Source of the DNA: Mesaphorura yosii
Lineage: Eukaryota; Arthropoda; Collembola; Poduromorpha; Tullbergiidae
Direction: 5' to 3'
NCBI GenBank assembly: GCA_009869945.1
Contig: WIXG01000101.1
Location: 160,865 to 224,864 of the forward strand
DNA: 64,000 nucleotides
Both the position numbers and the translations under genes were made by a program. Positions 25,801 through 38,523 of this stretch are shown one piece after another (within the stretch, counting starts at the first letter, position 1; every line of letters begins with the position of its first letter). The notes under the pieces were generated by a model, which made no database searches, was not told the origin of the DNA, and saw only the letters and a list, made by a program, of their open reading frames with translations.

Positions 25801-28800
25801 AATTGAGTTGCCCATTTCATTTTCATCTTCCTACACGCTTCAAAATTAGAGCCAAAGGGATTCTGATCTGCTTTGAGGTCGCTGCTTCCAAGACACTTGC
25901 AGATGCGAGAAGATTGCTGCCATGAATATTTAAAATTATTCCTTCCAAGATGTGATCGATGCGTCTGAGCTGCGAGCGTTCGCGCTCACATTCGCAGTGG
26001 AAGTCAGACTCAATCTCAATCGGAGTGCTCTCCCAATTGGATGTGAATAATTAAGTGTTTACTAAATTCTGCGGGGAGCCAAGAAGCAAAGGCAAATTCT
26101 TCCCAGGCATAAAAGCCACCTGACAGCTAGCCGAAGTAAACAAAATCGATCATCATTTAAAATTGTAATCAGCAATTGAGAATTCCCTTGGGACTTTTGC
26201 CATTTTTCTGCCATTTCCATTTCCGCATTGATTCCCAGACTAAATTACTGCCTAAATTGCGGGTTGAATTTAATACTGGTTCATTAGAGTCATTGTGAAA
26301 TCGATGCGGAGGGTCATCGATGGACTAAAACTGAATGGCCAGAATGCTAAATGCCGGTCCAGCCCAGGTCCAGTACGGCACGGTACGGCACGTGTTGGCA
26401 CTGGTGAACTTTTTTTAATTGTCAACTGCGGCCAAATGCCAAATCATTTCGCAGTGAAATGCTAAGCAATATTGGAAAATACCGATCAAAATTCTTGTGG
26501 GTAATTAGACTGAATGTTGCTCCTAGCAGCTAAGCTCTTTCAGCTGCCGCTTAATTTGCAGGTTGGAATTTGAAAATCCGATAAGATAATAAACTAATAA
26601 ATTGATTCCGAGAATGCTGAAAGCGCGTCGTCGAGTTTCCTCCAACGTAAGAAAATTAAGTGTTGAGTAGCAGCAATAAGAATTGTATGAATGAATTTGC
26701 GCGTGTTAATTACTCAATTTCTAATCCGAGCTTCGAGTTAATTACTTCGAGCGCGTCAGAATTCTCCAGAAATGTCCAGAGAAACACTGGCTCCCGATGC
26801 CACCCCCGACGCAGCAGGCATGAATCCCGATGAAATCAAGCAAGAAGATGTGGGTTACAGATAAATTCAGATGATAAGAGACAATTTCCTGCTATGTCGT
26901 ATTCACTTATTGCAAAGCAATTATTTTGATGACGTTGACGTTATGTTTGCAGTTGCGTCAGATCCTGAGCCTGAGCCCAGAATGCAACGATCTGAAGAAG
27001 AAGTACGACGCCTGCTTCCGCGACTGGTTTGCGACGAAGTTCCTCGTCGAGAAGCAGTCGGACATGTCGCCATGCACGGAACTCCTGAAGCAGTACTCGG
27101 CGTGCGTTAAGGTGAGATGAAGGCGACTGTGAACTGCTTCGTGCGTCATCCTCTACCATTTTCGTCTTTCCGATTCAGGCCGCCTGCATGCGATTAGGAG
27201 TCGGGATCAATCCGGCCGAATGTCCGCCCATTCGACCGCAGGACACTTTGACTCATCCACACACGCACACGCACGCCTCAAAACCAAAAGCATACAAATG
27301 AAGTGGTCCAAGCCAGCAAGAAATCTCAAGTGACTGATGAGATCATATGAAATGATTATATCTGCAGCTGCAATCCTCTCGGCTTGAATAAAGTATGTAA
27401 TTTTGAGTAGGTTCGTTATACTCAGATTTGGAAGGGTAATTTACTCAACCGCGACCGGCTGTTCGCGGTTTGTGCTTGATTACACACGAAAAATTGCATA
27501 TTATATTGTTCCTCTTTCTTGTTCCCTGTTCAGTGTTCTGGTAATCCGCAACCCGCAGTCCAATATTTTATTCATGACGTTTGAACCGCCGTGGCGGTGG
27601 CGTGTCGTCAACTTTCTATTCTACGCTTTCACTTCGCCGCTTGAACCACCGTTTTCGGGTGCCGGTGCCGTGGCCCGTGAATTTAATCCGTAAAACGTAT
27701 GGCCATGGCATAGCGAGCATTTGAATTCAACGCAGCAGCAGAGCGAAAAGATCAATTTGCTTATTACTCGCGCTTTTCATGCGCAAGAACGGCAATTACT
27801 GTAAATTTGCATACATTTCACGAGACAAAGGAGTCCAGAGCAAAGGATGCTTTGTAATTGTAAATAATTCGGTTAAGGCTGCCAATATTTGACGCAGTAG
27901 TCGGTCGGTTAACGAGATTATTACATTTACAAGTCCACGTCTTCACAAAGTTCATTCTTGTCCGCTTAATCTTAAATGTTTCGTATATTTGCATTTGTTA
28001 AACTTTGGAAATGGAAATTCTGGCCACACACAAACAAGAACAACAAAGAAGTCCATTATTTTTCATTCCCAAAGCACGGCAGTCTGACGCTTTTGCATTT
28101 GGTTTCATTTTTGCGTGGCCGTGTTATTAAATTTGGGTTAAAACTCAAAACTCCTTTGAAATCGGCAAATGAATAAAGAAGAAAAAACCACAGAGGAATT
28201 AAAATGGAAGCGTGCATGAAAGATCCTTTTTCCTTTGTTGTATTTTGCGGATAAACTTTGTAAAAGTAAAAGAATATTTCGTTATTCGCCAGTCTCATTT
28301 TCTCAGTCGCGCGCGTGTTGCAAGTTGACAAATTCAATAAGCACAATAAAACCACTCGAGACTCGACTGGATCGGATCGAATCGGAATATCGTCGTTTAA
28401 TTTTCTCCCGGCTTTTGCTTCCACATTCCACATAATTTAAGCCTTTGGTTTCGAACACTTGAGTAAATAATGCATGTATTCTACAGAAAATATAGAAATA
28501 CCATAAATGCGATTTATGCAAACGAATTTTCCAACACTGTCGATAATTTACTTGAGAATATTTCAAATTCAAACTGCCAGGCTCGTTCTCGCCGGTTGTG
28601 GCAATAAATCAACACTTGTGTTGGCACAAACTTTAAATGCCCGAAATTGTTTTGGTATTGATTGTGAATTTTGTCAATAATTCACGAGACCGCGCCGGAA
28701 GGGCCGTTTGATTTGAATGCATGCAACTTTTAAACCATGTCGGACGGAATTGTCCTTCGAGACCTTCCATTTTTGAGTATTGCTTTGCCCCAAAGGAGCT

Positions 28801-29203
28801 CGAGTTTGGCCCATGTCAAGAAGCAATTGTTCTTTTATGTCCTTGTGAATTTCAGCAGAATGAAAGCGTAGCCCACAGCCTGAAGCCTTTTTGTGGCTAA
28901 CGACTTGACAAACTCAATAAATTCAATTCAGTTCGATTCTGAGAACTCTGATTCAGAGAATCGTGAAATGCCGAAATGCCATCAGATGTACGACTTTCTG
29001 ATTCAATCTTATCAATATGCACGCGTAACACATTTTCGGAGAAATGACAAAAGAATACGAGACAAAAGTCGACATGCGCTACGATAAGAATTGCCTTTGG
29101 GCTCGGGCTGCTTTCTTACCTGCTGCTTTAAAGCGTCGTCGGTCGGAGCACCCAAAATCAGAGGCAGAAACACGCAGACCAGTGTGACATCAATTCGAAC
29201 CAT
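22813..29203 (-). CDS. Orcokinin A precursor (splice form A)
   Basis: Four coding exons on the minus strand (29203-29120, 24871-24814, 23169-23103, 22990-22813) join in phase into about 128 residues. The first exon is a signal peptide ([18 protein letters not shown], cleavage near GAPTDD). The last holds three classical orcokinins flanked by KR sites: [27 protein letters not shown] and [15 protein letters not shown] spacer ending [14 protein letters not shown] precedes them. Orcokinins are secreted arthropod neuropeptides acting in gut, circadian and moulting circuits (literature). A pyrimidine-rich acceptor-like TTTATATCAG directly precedes the ATG, suggesting an untranslated exon further upstream. 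The intron 24872-29119 is about 4.2 kb and contains a complete gene on the opposite strand. Exon order and the shared phase-1 donor at 24814 explain the second product. Confidence 0.9.
24097..29203 (-). CDS. Orcokinin B precursor (splice form B)
   Basis: This form uses the same signal-peptide exon (29203-29120) and second exon (24871-24814), then a long terminal exon (24578-24097) with its own stop, for about 207 residues. Dibasic or monobasic sites release [11 protein letters not shown] twice, [13 protein letters not shown] and [11 protein letters not shown], the orcokinin-B consensus. Intervening spacers are acidic or Ser/Gly-rich. The exon-B acceptor accepts the same phase-1 donor as exon A, so A and B forms are alternatives from one gene. 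This matches the mutually exclusive A and B transcripts described in insects. No C-terminal amidation glycine follows the peptides, as expected for the family. Expression of each form cannot be read from DNA. Confidence 0.85.
25001..25026. repeat. 26-bp perfect palindrome in an orcokinin intron
   Basis: AAGTAA, an alternating TA core and TTACTT form an exact inverted repeat without a spacer. It can extrude as a cruciform and is probably a simple AT repeat with symmetric ends. Confidence 0.7.
26772..27301 (+). CDS. TRIAP1: TRIAP1/Mdm35-like twin CX9C protein, nested in the orcokinin intron
   Basis: Three exons (26772-26849, 26953-27111, 27179-27301) give about 119 residues. The middle exon carries two CX9C motifs ([11 protein letters not shown] and [11 protein letters not shown]), with the family signature [13 protein letters not shown] between them. 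This is the fold of TRIAP1/Mdm35, intermembrane-space proteins that pair with PRELI-type lipid carriers to move phosphatidic acid to the inner mitochondrial membrane (literature). It is longer than usual (about 75-85 residues in animals and yeast). There are some 30 extra N-terminal residues rich in Asp/Pro and a C-terminal extension with a short THPHTHTH run. The gene lies wholly inside a 4.2-kb intron of the orcokinin gene, on the opposite strand. AATAAA follows at 27387-27392. Confidence 0.85.
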
Positions 29204-32200
29204 CTGATATAAATCAAATTAAGACAATCGTCAGCATAAATTAAGGTGTGGTGCGGTCCAACCAAGCAACAGTGACAAGCAAGTGTGAATGGGAAAAAGA
29301 ATACCCAAAGCGACCAAGAAAATTCTCAACTTGCCCCATTGAATTGGTTTTGTTTAAAGCGTAAGCACGCAACAAGTGCACGCCACCGCTTGTTAGGAAA
29401 ATTCGGTTAAAGAAAATGCTAGGTTTGCTTGCTTGGGAATGTAAATTAACCTTACGCGTTGCTCGTTACACGTTTCTTTATCCGAAGTCTCAAAAACGCG
29501 TAGGGAAGAATGAGCAAAACCCTAAACACTAAATGCTAAGTCAAAGTCTAAGGCCGTGGCTGGACAACTCAATTATTTTGCAAATCAAGTTTTTAATTAA
29601 AAGGAGCCTAGCCTGGCAGGCCTAAAGAAGCAATTTAGACCAGGCAGGTATTTTTCTATACGTGTACGCAGGAGAAAGTAGGAAGAAATTCCTCTTGCCT
29701 TGATCCAGAAGAGATTTGTTGTTGTTTGTGTTGTTGAGACAAGGAACCTTCTTGAATCTGTGGAGTGCAGTAAATTATTCGCCGTGAGTCGTCGTCTGTG
29801 GCTGTAACAGAAAGATAGCCGTCGTGTTGGGGGTTGAGGTTGAAACTTGTGCTTATTCAAGAGAAAGCTCAGTCAAGTCGTGCGTGTGTCTTGGTTCGAC
29901 AATGAGAGACAAGTGGTTGACAAATGCTGCGGCTCAACTCTTTATGTACTGCTAAGCCCTGCGAAAACTGCGAATGTGAAGCTCCAACTGGAAGGAAAAG
30001 GAAACTTGGTTTAGTACTTGGACGCTCTGACGGACTTGCTGGACTCGTGGCACGGCAATTTATGCGAGCCGAACCCACGGATTGTGCAATACTGTGAAAG
30101 CCAAGCCAAGCCAGGCATTAGCACGATGCGTTACATGCTAATCGCTAAGGAAGGCAGGCAAGGCAAGGCTCGTGGCGTGGCTGGCTGGTGCAAGTAATAA
30201 TTGACCTGGGAAACTTCCATACCACGCCAAGCCAAGCCTAACTACCCGTCGGAGAAACGAAAGAGTGTTCGAGAAAACTTCGCTTAGCAGGCTTATCAAA
30301 TTACGCTCACCTTTTGTGTTCGTCCTACGCAGTGGGCAGCGAGTGACGAACGAAGGCGAAGGCAGTGACGACAAATTAAGTGATGATGACTTGATTGGGA
30401 TTTGGTACTGACTCCCCAATCAGCTCAATCGTTTGATATCTTTGTCTTTGTCTTTCACGTACGATGATAATGATTGGATCTCACTTTGAATAGGATTTAT
30501 CACGATGACGCCATAGGTCGTGACTCGTGATGGAAGACGAATTTTGATTGCGTGAAGTGTCTACGAATCTATGACGAAGACGAAACCAAGACAAAAGAGT
30601 ACGCCAAGCCAAACCACAAAGCAGCCAGCCACAAATGAATGGACAGCACTTTATTTTATCATCCACCAAAACTAACCTTGGCGGCAATAACACGTTGAGT
30701 TGACGTTGACGTGCTTCTTCCTGCAGCAACTCAGATACGCGTCGCGTCCGTCAGTAAAAACGTCGGACTTTATGACTCTAGTAAAAGGCTTACATAAAAT
30801 ATCGCACACACTTAGGCAACTTAGGCTTCAGGCAGGCAAGACAGCACGAGTTTATGATTTACAAGCACTTGGCTTTGATTCGATGTCGGTGTGGATGACT
30901 TTTAGTTAATAACCTAATTTCTCGTTCATTGAATCCATTAGCGTTATCTGCGGTTTGCTTTCGTTGAGAGTGCTTGCTTTTAAGTGCTTCACTGAATGAA
31001 AACACACTGTGGAGCAAGTCGCAAGTGTTTTGGCAGAATCCGGGACTAAACGGGCCACAAGCTTGAAGTCTGTACGGCATGCGGGCAATGCGGGCATAAT
31101 TCGCCAATTACTTCCTCGTACGTCACCTTACACAAATTATTAGCTAATCATTAACGACGGGAAACACACAATTACCACTTGTGTACTAATTAATGGTGCC
31201 TTTTGCCTATGTTCGATGAGCCAGCCGCAGCTCTCAATTAAATTTTTATTGGGTCGACTGAGCCACGACGCTATTGAATATTTACCCGTTCCAAACTCCT
31301 AGGAATTTCTGACTTTCCGAGTCCCATGCATGCGTGCACGGTGGAATACACCGCGTCTCGTTCGAGGTTCGTGGAAGCGTAAAAGTCAAAGAAGCATACT
31401 TACCGTTTGCTTATTTCCTCGCACAGCGTGAACTAAATTATTGTTTTTGTATTCATTTCTGAATTCTTACTTTCTACTTTCTACTCGATCAAGCAACGAA
31501 GCGCAACAGAATTCTGTGCACACATTTCCCGTGGAGAGTCGACAAAGAACAAAGTCGAGTTGCTGAAGCTGAAGTAGACAGCAATACATGATTTGTATTT
31601 ATAACGAGTCAATCCACCGCCGTATTGGCGAAACTTGCTTGTAAAAACATGAAGCACGAAGTAGAAATACAACGCTTGCGTTTCCCAATGGAATAAAAAC
31701 ATTGTTTTGTCCAAAGATCAAATGCAGATGCGATGCTGCAAAAAGCAGAAGCAGCTTCCAGTCTCGGGATAATGCAATATGATACATGAACGCTTTCGGA
31801 ATTGAGATTTGAGAATTGAGGTGGCATTTACTTAAATAACACTGTTGAATTTTTGCACGGGCAGACAGACGGTGGGAGTTGTTTGTTTAAATGTCAGATG
31901 TTGATTTTTCTCCATTGCACTCCAACAAAAGTCTCGAGACGCGACACGAAGAAACTTTTCTACTTCGTGAATGTGAACTTCACCGTGAAAACTGCATCTG
32001 ACTTCTCCTGATGTCTTTTTTTTACTTTGATCAAAGTGAAAAGAATACGCTAACGCTAACTTTTTGCTCCATGCAAGACACCTACTATTAGCATGGGGCA
32101 GGCTGGAGAAATTCATGTGGGACATTTAGTTTTTAGTTGGCAAATTTAATTTTGTTACTTTAAAAAGGGCATATGGGTGACCCGACGAACTTCTGTGCAC

Positions 32201-35200
32201 GGAACACTGTCAAGGAACAGAATCTTTGAGCGAAAATGTGGGTATGAAGTGCATTTTGGAAATAAAGCAGTGGCGTGGCGAAGAATTGGGCTGGAAACAA
32301 CTCAAAATGAACATTTACCGGAAGCATTTTGACTAGGAACCCCGAAACAATTGACTTGGAATAAATTACTGGAAACAATTGTTTGAGGATAATTTGTTCC
32401 TTGACTAGCAAATCAGTAGATTTTCACTGGAATCTATCATTTACTTTTGGGTTCAATTTTAAAAAATAGTCCCAAATTTAAAGAAATCGTGAATTTCGTG
32501 ATAGGTTGAAGGTTTTTATGGTCTAAAAACGAATCTTAGCTTTCTTTTCGCAAACTACAGGGCTGGAAGCTGAAGATTCTTCTCCTCGCGCCGGTGCAGT
32601 ACGCGCTGCTGATGTCGCATCCTATTTGCTCTGCGATTCGTGAACTATGCGTGACATATTACCTGCCTCGTGGACTCCTGTGTTTCCGTTTGGAATTCAC
32701 AGTCAATTAGGTTTCTTTTGAAGTTGATACATCACAACAGCCTAAATATTTTATTCTACTTGAAGGATATTTCACATGTATTTTTAATAAATGTACGCAA
32801 GGGCAAAGGCAAGCGTTTTTGCACGACAGGCAACTCCAAAAGCAAAGGCCAAACGTTTACCAGGCAGGGTGAGGCGGAATTCAACTCCAGGATTCCAAAA
32901 GCCGGAATTTTTAATGCGGCCGATACGGTTTTATGTTTTTGAGGAATTTTGCATTGCGCAAATGGCAATTTAGATTGTCACGCGATTGTCTTTCGCGAAT
33001 CGGTGGTCTTTCACAATCGCCTCGCAACCTGGTCATCGTGTGCTAATAATTAGCTTGGCTGTGCTAATAATTGTGCACAGATATGCAAGTTTATAATTCT
33101 AATGAAGCAACAGGCTACGAGAACCTGAGCTGAATATTTGGTTTGTAGATATTCGTGATTAATCACAGGAAGGCTTGGAGGCTAATAAAATCACGCCACA
33201 CGCAGACAGACTTCATGATGACGAGCTGAGCATACAAATTACGACGAGGAAAGTAAACTCGTGCACTGAAGCATTGAAGCACTCGGTCGACAGGTAATCT
33301 GCTTTAAACCCGGTGTAATTAAATTCCTAATGTCATCGTTCGATCCTCTTCTCAGTAAACAGCAAACAGATTTGTTATTCATATCATTCCAGAATTCAGC
33401 ATGCACACCCACCGCCGCGCATTAACGCTTTAGCTGTAAAACGCCTGCCTGCCTGGTCGGAGTGCAGATTGGCGATAAAACCCACGTACACGCCAAAGTG
33501 ACGGCACCCTTCACTAAAGTACGTAAGTATATGCCATCAACCTTCATTTACTGTCTACTTTCTCCGTTTTATGTCTTTCCGAGATAACACATAAAGCAAG
33601 CAGCAAGCAGCCTACACTTTCGTAATGCATGAAGTACGAAGCTGGACTGCCTGCGAACAAGAACAAGGGCATTAAAATATCATTGTACAATTTATTAATT
33701 CATTCCTTTTTATGCCAGCCGTTAAGTTTTATCCTCCGCTCATTTTTGTGCCCAGTGCTCAGTGCCCTTGTGCCCGGCACCGAATTTCTGTGGCCAGTCT
33801 CATTAAAAGTTAAATGCATGAGCGAGAAGGCAGAAATTGCAGAATTGCCGCGAGTTGCAAGAAAACGAAATAATTGCCGTGCTCGATCCTAAACAAGACT
33901 ACAAGATGACTCGTTCCTTCGTTCCAAGAAAGATGTGATTAAAAATCCAATTACGCTCGTGTCTAAATTATCGACATGCCATAAAACGCGCGTCGCAATT
34001 TGCTATTTCGCAATTGCATTGCAATTATTTAGGAGAGAAGACAAGAAAAGGAGGTGGTAGGCAGGCGAATTTGTTCTTTAATTATCAGAAACTACTTGCG
34101 CGTCCTGCTTGCAAGTGTCGAGAATACAGCAGAGATCGTTTGGTTTGGTTTATCTCCGCAATTAAATCAATTGTCATCGTCATCGCGTCATCAGCACATT
34201 TTCTTGTTTCTAGTGGTCATTATTTTCCAAGACCGTGTCGAGTTTGTTCCTCGGGAAATCGTAATCCTTCGATTTCTTGTTCGTTTCTCGTGCAAGCAGC
34301 AATTAACAAGGAATTTTGGCATTGACGCTAGTAGAAATGAATGGATGAAGACAATTTTCTGAAGCTGGACAAAAGTTACACTTTCTTCTCTTTATTTGGT
34401 TTGTGGGCCACGGAAAAGAACGGAAAGTCTCGCATGCTGTTAGTTCTCATCTGTCGTACTGACGAATTGTGAAAGTATGCTTCTGCTAATATTTAACTTG
34501 GAACTTGTTGATGCGTGTAATCTCATCCCTCACGTTCGAGTTTCTGAGCATATGGACGAATACCCGGGACACGGAGATTAGACTGGCGTCCCTCGCGTCA
34601 CCTGCCAGCTTTCTTTGAATTACTTGGCAAAATTCTCAGAATTAAATTAATGAAATTACACTCGTTATACACAAGCATGCTCACTTGTCATTTACTTTAG
34701 CTGGTGAAATTGGCTTCAGCGCGACACGACGATGGACCAAAGACACAGTCTCAAATTTCCTGCTCTGCTCTGTACTTTGCTGTAAACAATTTGAATCTCG
34801 GTTTCATATTTCCAGAAACCCAATTAATTCGAGCGTCTTGTGACTTGTGACTTAGCGTCATGACGTGAGCGAGTGAGCGTGCGCTTGACCCACGGCATGC
34901 CGTGCATGCGTGCCAAGCCTGACGACTTATTTTGCAGTTGGATTGAAAGTAAACAAACAAAATGCACAACAGTTGATTAGAATGCAATGAACAAAGGCGT
35001 GCCGTACCAATGTCTTAAGGGAATTTCCGTGCCTTGGCTGCTGGATTTAAAATTTGCATGCAATGCCGACTTTCAATTAATCAACAAGCCAAGGCCAATC
35101 TGTGCGTCAGCGTCAGCGTCTGTTTCATTTGGACATATGGCATCGCATCGCTGGTGTCGTTGCTGCTGCTGACGTTGCAAGGATGCTCTTGCGCTCGAGT

Positions 35201-35668
35201 ACAAAGAGAATAAAATAATGTCACGTTAGATGAATTAAGTGCAAATGTGGGCGGAAGATAACAGCGCAGCGTGGGGAAAAAAGGTCACCACACCACGCAA
35301 ATATCGTAAACGTGGCAGGTGAAACGTGTTTTCACGTTTTCGATGGCATAATTTGATTTTATTCGCTTAATTATAATTAATTTGAATAATTCTTATGTAA
35401 GTAATTATAAATTTGAAGAATTACTTTATTTTGACTTGATAATTTACTATTTATTTATTTCGCTTACGGTTTCCTATCTTTCAGCTAAACGACGATAAAA
35501 TTTCCTGATTTGGTTCCCTTCTAGACTTCTGGAGTTCTTTCTATTTTAATTTCGCTGCGGCGCAGCAGACGCGTCATAAAAATACGCATAGAAACACAGA
35601 ATGCTGGGTCTTAAATAAAAGTTGACATAAGAGTTCCGTAACTGCTGACAATCTCCGTGGCCACCGTG
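29204..35668. other. Long gene-poor region
   Basis: About 6.5 kb with no supported coding sequence on either strand. Open frames are short, overlap on both strands and lack domains or splice partners. A GC-richer island near 32560-32700 has possible splice sites and could be an untranslated or small coding exon. Short GCCAAGCC-type words recur around 30080-30240. Regulatory DNA or untranslated exons for the orcokinin gene are plausible. Confidence 0.35.
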
Positions 35669-37183
35669 TCAGTCCACTTCTGTCTTCGCCCTAATCGTAC
35701 GAGGGTTCATTGAAATACCGCGCTGACGGGTTCCATTTTCTTTTTCCAGAAGCTCCGAGCTGACAGAGTTTGAAGTGACACATGTCTGTCGAAAAACGCA
35801 AGCAAACCAGACAGTCGGACATTCAGAATTTGCTACTTCTGTTTCGGGAATTTCGACCATACGGACAAGTCACAGTATTGAATGAAATGTTATGAATGAA
35901 GGGCTGCAATTGCAATTTAATCAAGTGCAGAAAAACGGGAAAACACTCACAATTCGCATTCCGTTTCTGCGTCCTTTCTTCGCTCATTGCGAGGCTGAGA
36001 GGATGAAGGAGTTTAAAATTCCATTGCGACAAAAGAGTCCCAAGTGGCTCGTGAGCCGAAGCCCAAGCAGGATTTCTTGATACACGAGTCCCTCCGCTCA
36101 GCACCCCTCCGTTCTCCAGCACCCCACCGACGGCAATTTCGTTGCTACTGCTGCCTCGGTTCCAATTCGAGTTCCAATCTGACGCCAATGACGACACTGG
36201 CAGCGGGAGCGTTGATGATTTGAAGCCATTTGCGAGATTGCCTCCTCCGCCTTCCCAGAAGTATCGCGGCACGGGTACTCGAGACGAGAAAAGTCGTTTC
36301 AGTTCCTGTTTTGCATAAGAATGAGTCAAAAGACATAAGCCCGCTTCGTGTCAGCGTCGTGCATGTGAAAAATGGCGAGGAGGAAATTATTTTAGTGGAA
36401 TTGGTCTTAAAATATTTACAACAACGGCTACGGCACTTCGACTGAAATGTGCATAGGTCCACATATGGACAGCTACTCAGACAGGCCACCAAAACTAATA
36501 CATGTCTCATGTGTCATGCAAATTCCAATTTGTAATTACGTTGCTAAACAAACAGGCCATCGTGGCTTGCGTCTGACCTTAAAAATGGCAGCAGTAGCAG
36601 CAGCAGGGTTTGTGTAAATTGCAAACGCAATGGCTCGAGAGACAAAATCACCGATGACAAAAGGACAAAAGAACAAGACTCGGGGTAAGACGAAAAGTAA
36701 CTCGAGTTGGAGCGATGCGATGCGATTATGCAAATGCATACAAAGGAATTGAGGCCAAATCTACGTCAATGCAACTCGACACGAGCAGACCACACAATAA
36801 GAAGATAGAAAGAGACCACGGAACTCAATTTCGCATAGGATAGCAGCAGGACGGCAGGACAGATGAAAAAATTATTCCAATTCTAATTAAACCAGAAATT
36901 AGATTAGTTTCATTACCTGTCCCTGCTCACTTTCGCTACCGTCAGCGTTAAGATGATGGATCGCCCTGTTGGAATTGGACGCAGAAGTTTCCTCGCTCAC
37001 GCCCACATCCGCATTGGCTTCTTGCCCTTCGGCTGGACCTACGCTTCTTCGCTCCTTCGGGAGCACAAACTCGGTGCCTTGGTGGTTGGACGTGGACGCT
37101 GGCGCGGGTGCACTGAGGGCCAAATCACAACTTCCAGCGATTGCGATGATTATCAAACACAAAAGGCAGGAGCTCAGCGTCAT
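35669..37183 (-). CDS. Putative secreted prohormone-like precursor
   Basis: The first exon (37183-36917, 89 codons, ending at a GT donor in phase 0) opens with a strong signal peptide (MTLSSCLLCLIIIAIAGSCD, cleavage near ALSAPAP). A polar, acidic spacer with one RR site follows. A TATA box lies upstream on the same strand. A possible second exon (36305-35951) starts in phase after a good acceptor (GCAAAACAG). It brings a KR site followed by LFSSRVPVPRYFWEGG and a later QKR followed by NAN. A third part (about 35832-35669) could add a segment with a C-x5-C spacing (CVFRQTC) before the stop. Spacer, dibasic sites and signal peptide are typical of neuropeptide precursors, but I recognise no known peptide. 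Exon 1 is fairly credible; the later exons are tentative. Confidence 0.35.
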
Positions 37184-37327
37184 TTTCTGCTGCCAAATAA
37201 AACTTGTCGCATTTATGTGCCAAATGCGTTTTTATGAGATTGTCTTGAAGAAAATGGGCGCGGCCTCAGCAGTGACTCTTACAATGGCGACAATAAAAAT
37301 GATACAAAAATATGGTGTAGAATTCCC

Positions 37328-37334
37328 TTTTATA
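37328..37334 (-). promoter_or_regulatory. TATA box of the putative prohormone gene
   Basis: TATAAAA on the minus strand, about 145 bases upstream of the signal-peptide ATG at 37183. The sequence between it and 38523 shows no supported gene. Confidence 0.45.
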
Positions 37335-38523
37335 TGAAAATGTCGGAAAAGCAATGGAGCAGAGATTCTCTTGGTTTTTGGTGGCGGTGTGGTAGCTTAA
37401 AATTTTAATTAGTAAATTGAAATGACATTTCATGAGATGGGATGATATTTGGATACATTCATTCATTTTTTTACGGTGTCGCATCCAACCTGATGAAAAA
37501 TCGTAAATGAATTAAATCCAGCATGTCTCATGAAAAACCTGTATGGTTTTCCATACTCACAGGCTCGAGAATCTTAATCTTGGCTTAACTAATTTGATTA
37601 AAAACATCAGGAAAGATGAAAGGAAGGAGGGACTTTCTGCACGACTTTCGAGACACGAAGATATCGATTCATCAACCAATTCCTGTCTGACTTCTTTGTA
37701 CTCGTGTGTTCCAGATTCGTGACGCGTGTAATTTTCCGTCCGTGCTGGAAGGTTGGAATTCCGTCAAATACTTCTAATTTACGTTGATGAGAGTGTGTCG
37801 GCTATATTTTATGATTATTGGCACTGGCACAAGCCGTCTACGAATGAGAGCTTGAGTATTCGCTTTCGCATGCGAAATGTAAATATTGTAAAAGAAATTA
37901 TGGGCCTCTGCTTCATCATCACTGCCATTGCGGGAATCTGACACATTTATTAATAGCCAACCAAAGCCGAGTCAAAGCCACACACGAAAAGTGCACGAGC
38001 GATTCACATGCACAGGAAAGCAGCAAAGAGATGCCAGGCAAATGCACGACGGATTGATAGGTGAAAGGTGAGCGGAATTTGTCTTTGTATTATTTTCTGC
38101 GAAAAGGAAACAATGCAAATGACAGGCGAGGCAAGACGACTCACCTATCCGATCGCACGGAACGGAAATGCGTAGAGTAAAGAAACTCGAGTCGAGTCTC
38201 GAGTCGTCGAATCCCAGCGAAATTGAACAATAGCCTTTGGGCCGTCTTCCTTTCCATTCCGGGAATTTACGTTCCGGCTTCTGGGCAGTTTTAGTGGTCA
38301 TGGAACGCCTGAACGCGGACAAGATTCTTGGAAGACTTCTTGACCAGCTATCATTACTAGCATTGACATGGGAACTTGGTAAAGGAAAGCTGTTATCTAG
38401 AAAGAGCTCCATTACATTGTCATTGAAATTTTCTGCAAGAATCTGCAAAATATTCCGAAAGATTTCTTGAACGTGTGTCGCGAAAGAATTCAGAATTCAG
38501 TTCAAACCTCGTCAGTTTATAAA

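Noticed and set aside
27336-27360. GAGATCA seed reminiscent of bantam microRNA
   Set aside because: Only the seed matches, no hairpin is evident and it lies in the TRIAP1-like 3' region.
36145-36510. Minus-strand frame starting with a signal-like stretch and several cysteines
   Set aside because: It overlaps the better-supported second exon of the prohormone candidate in another frame and its composition becomes random after 50 codons.
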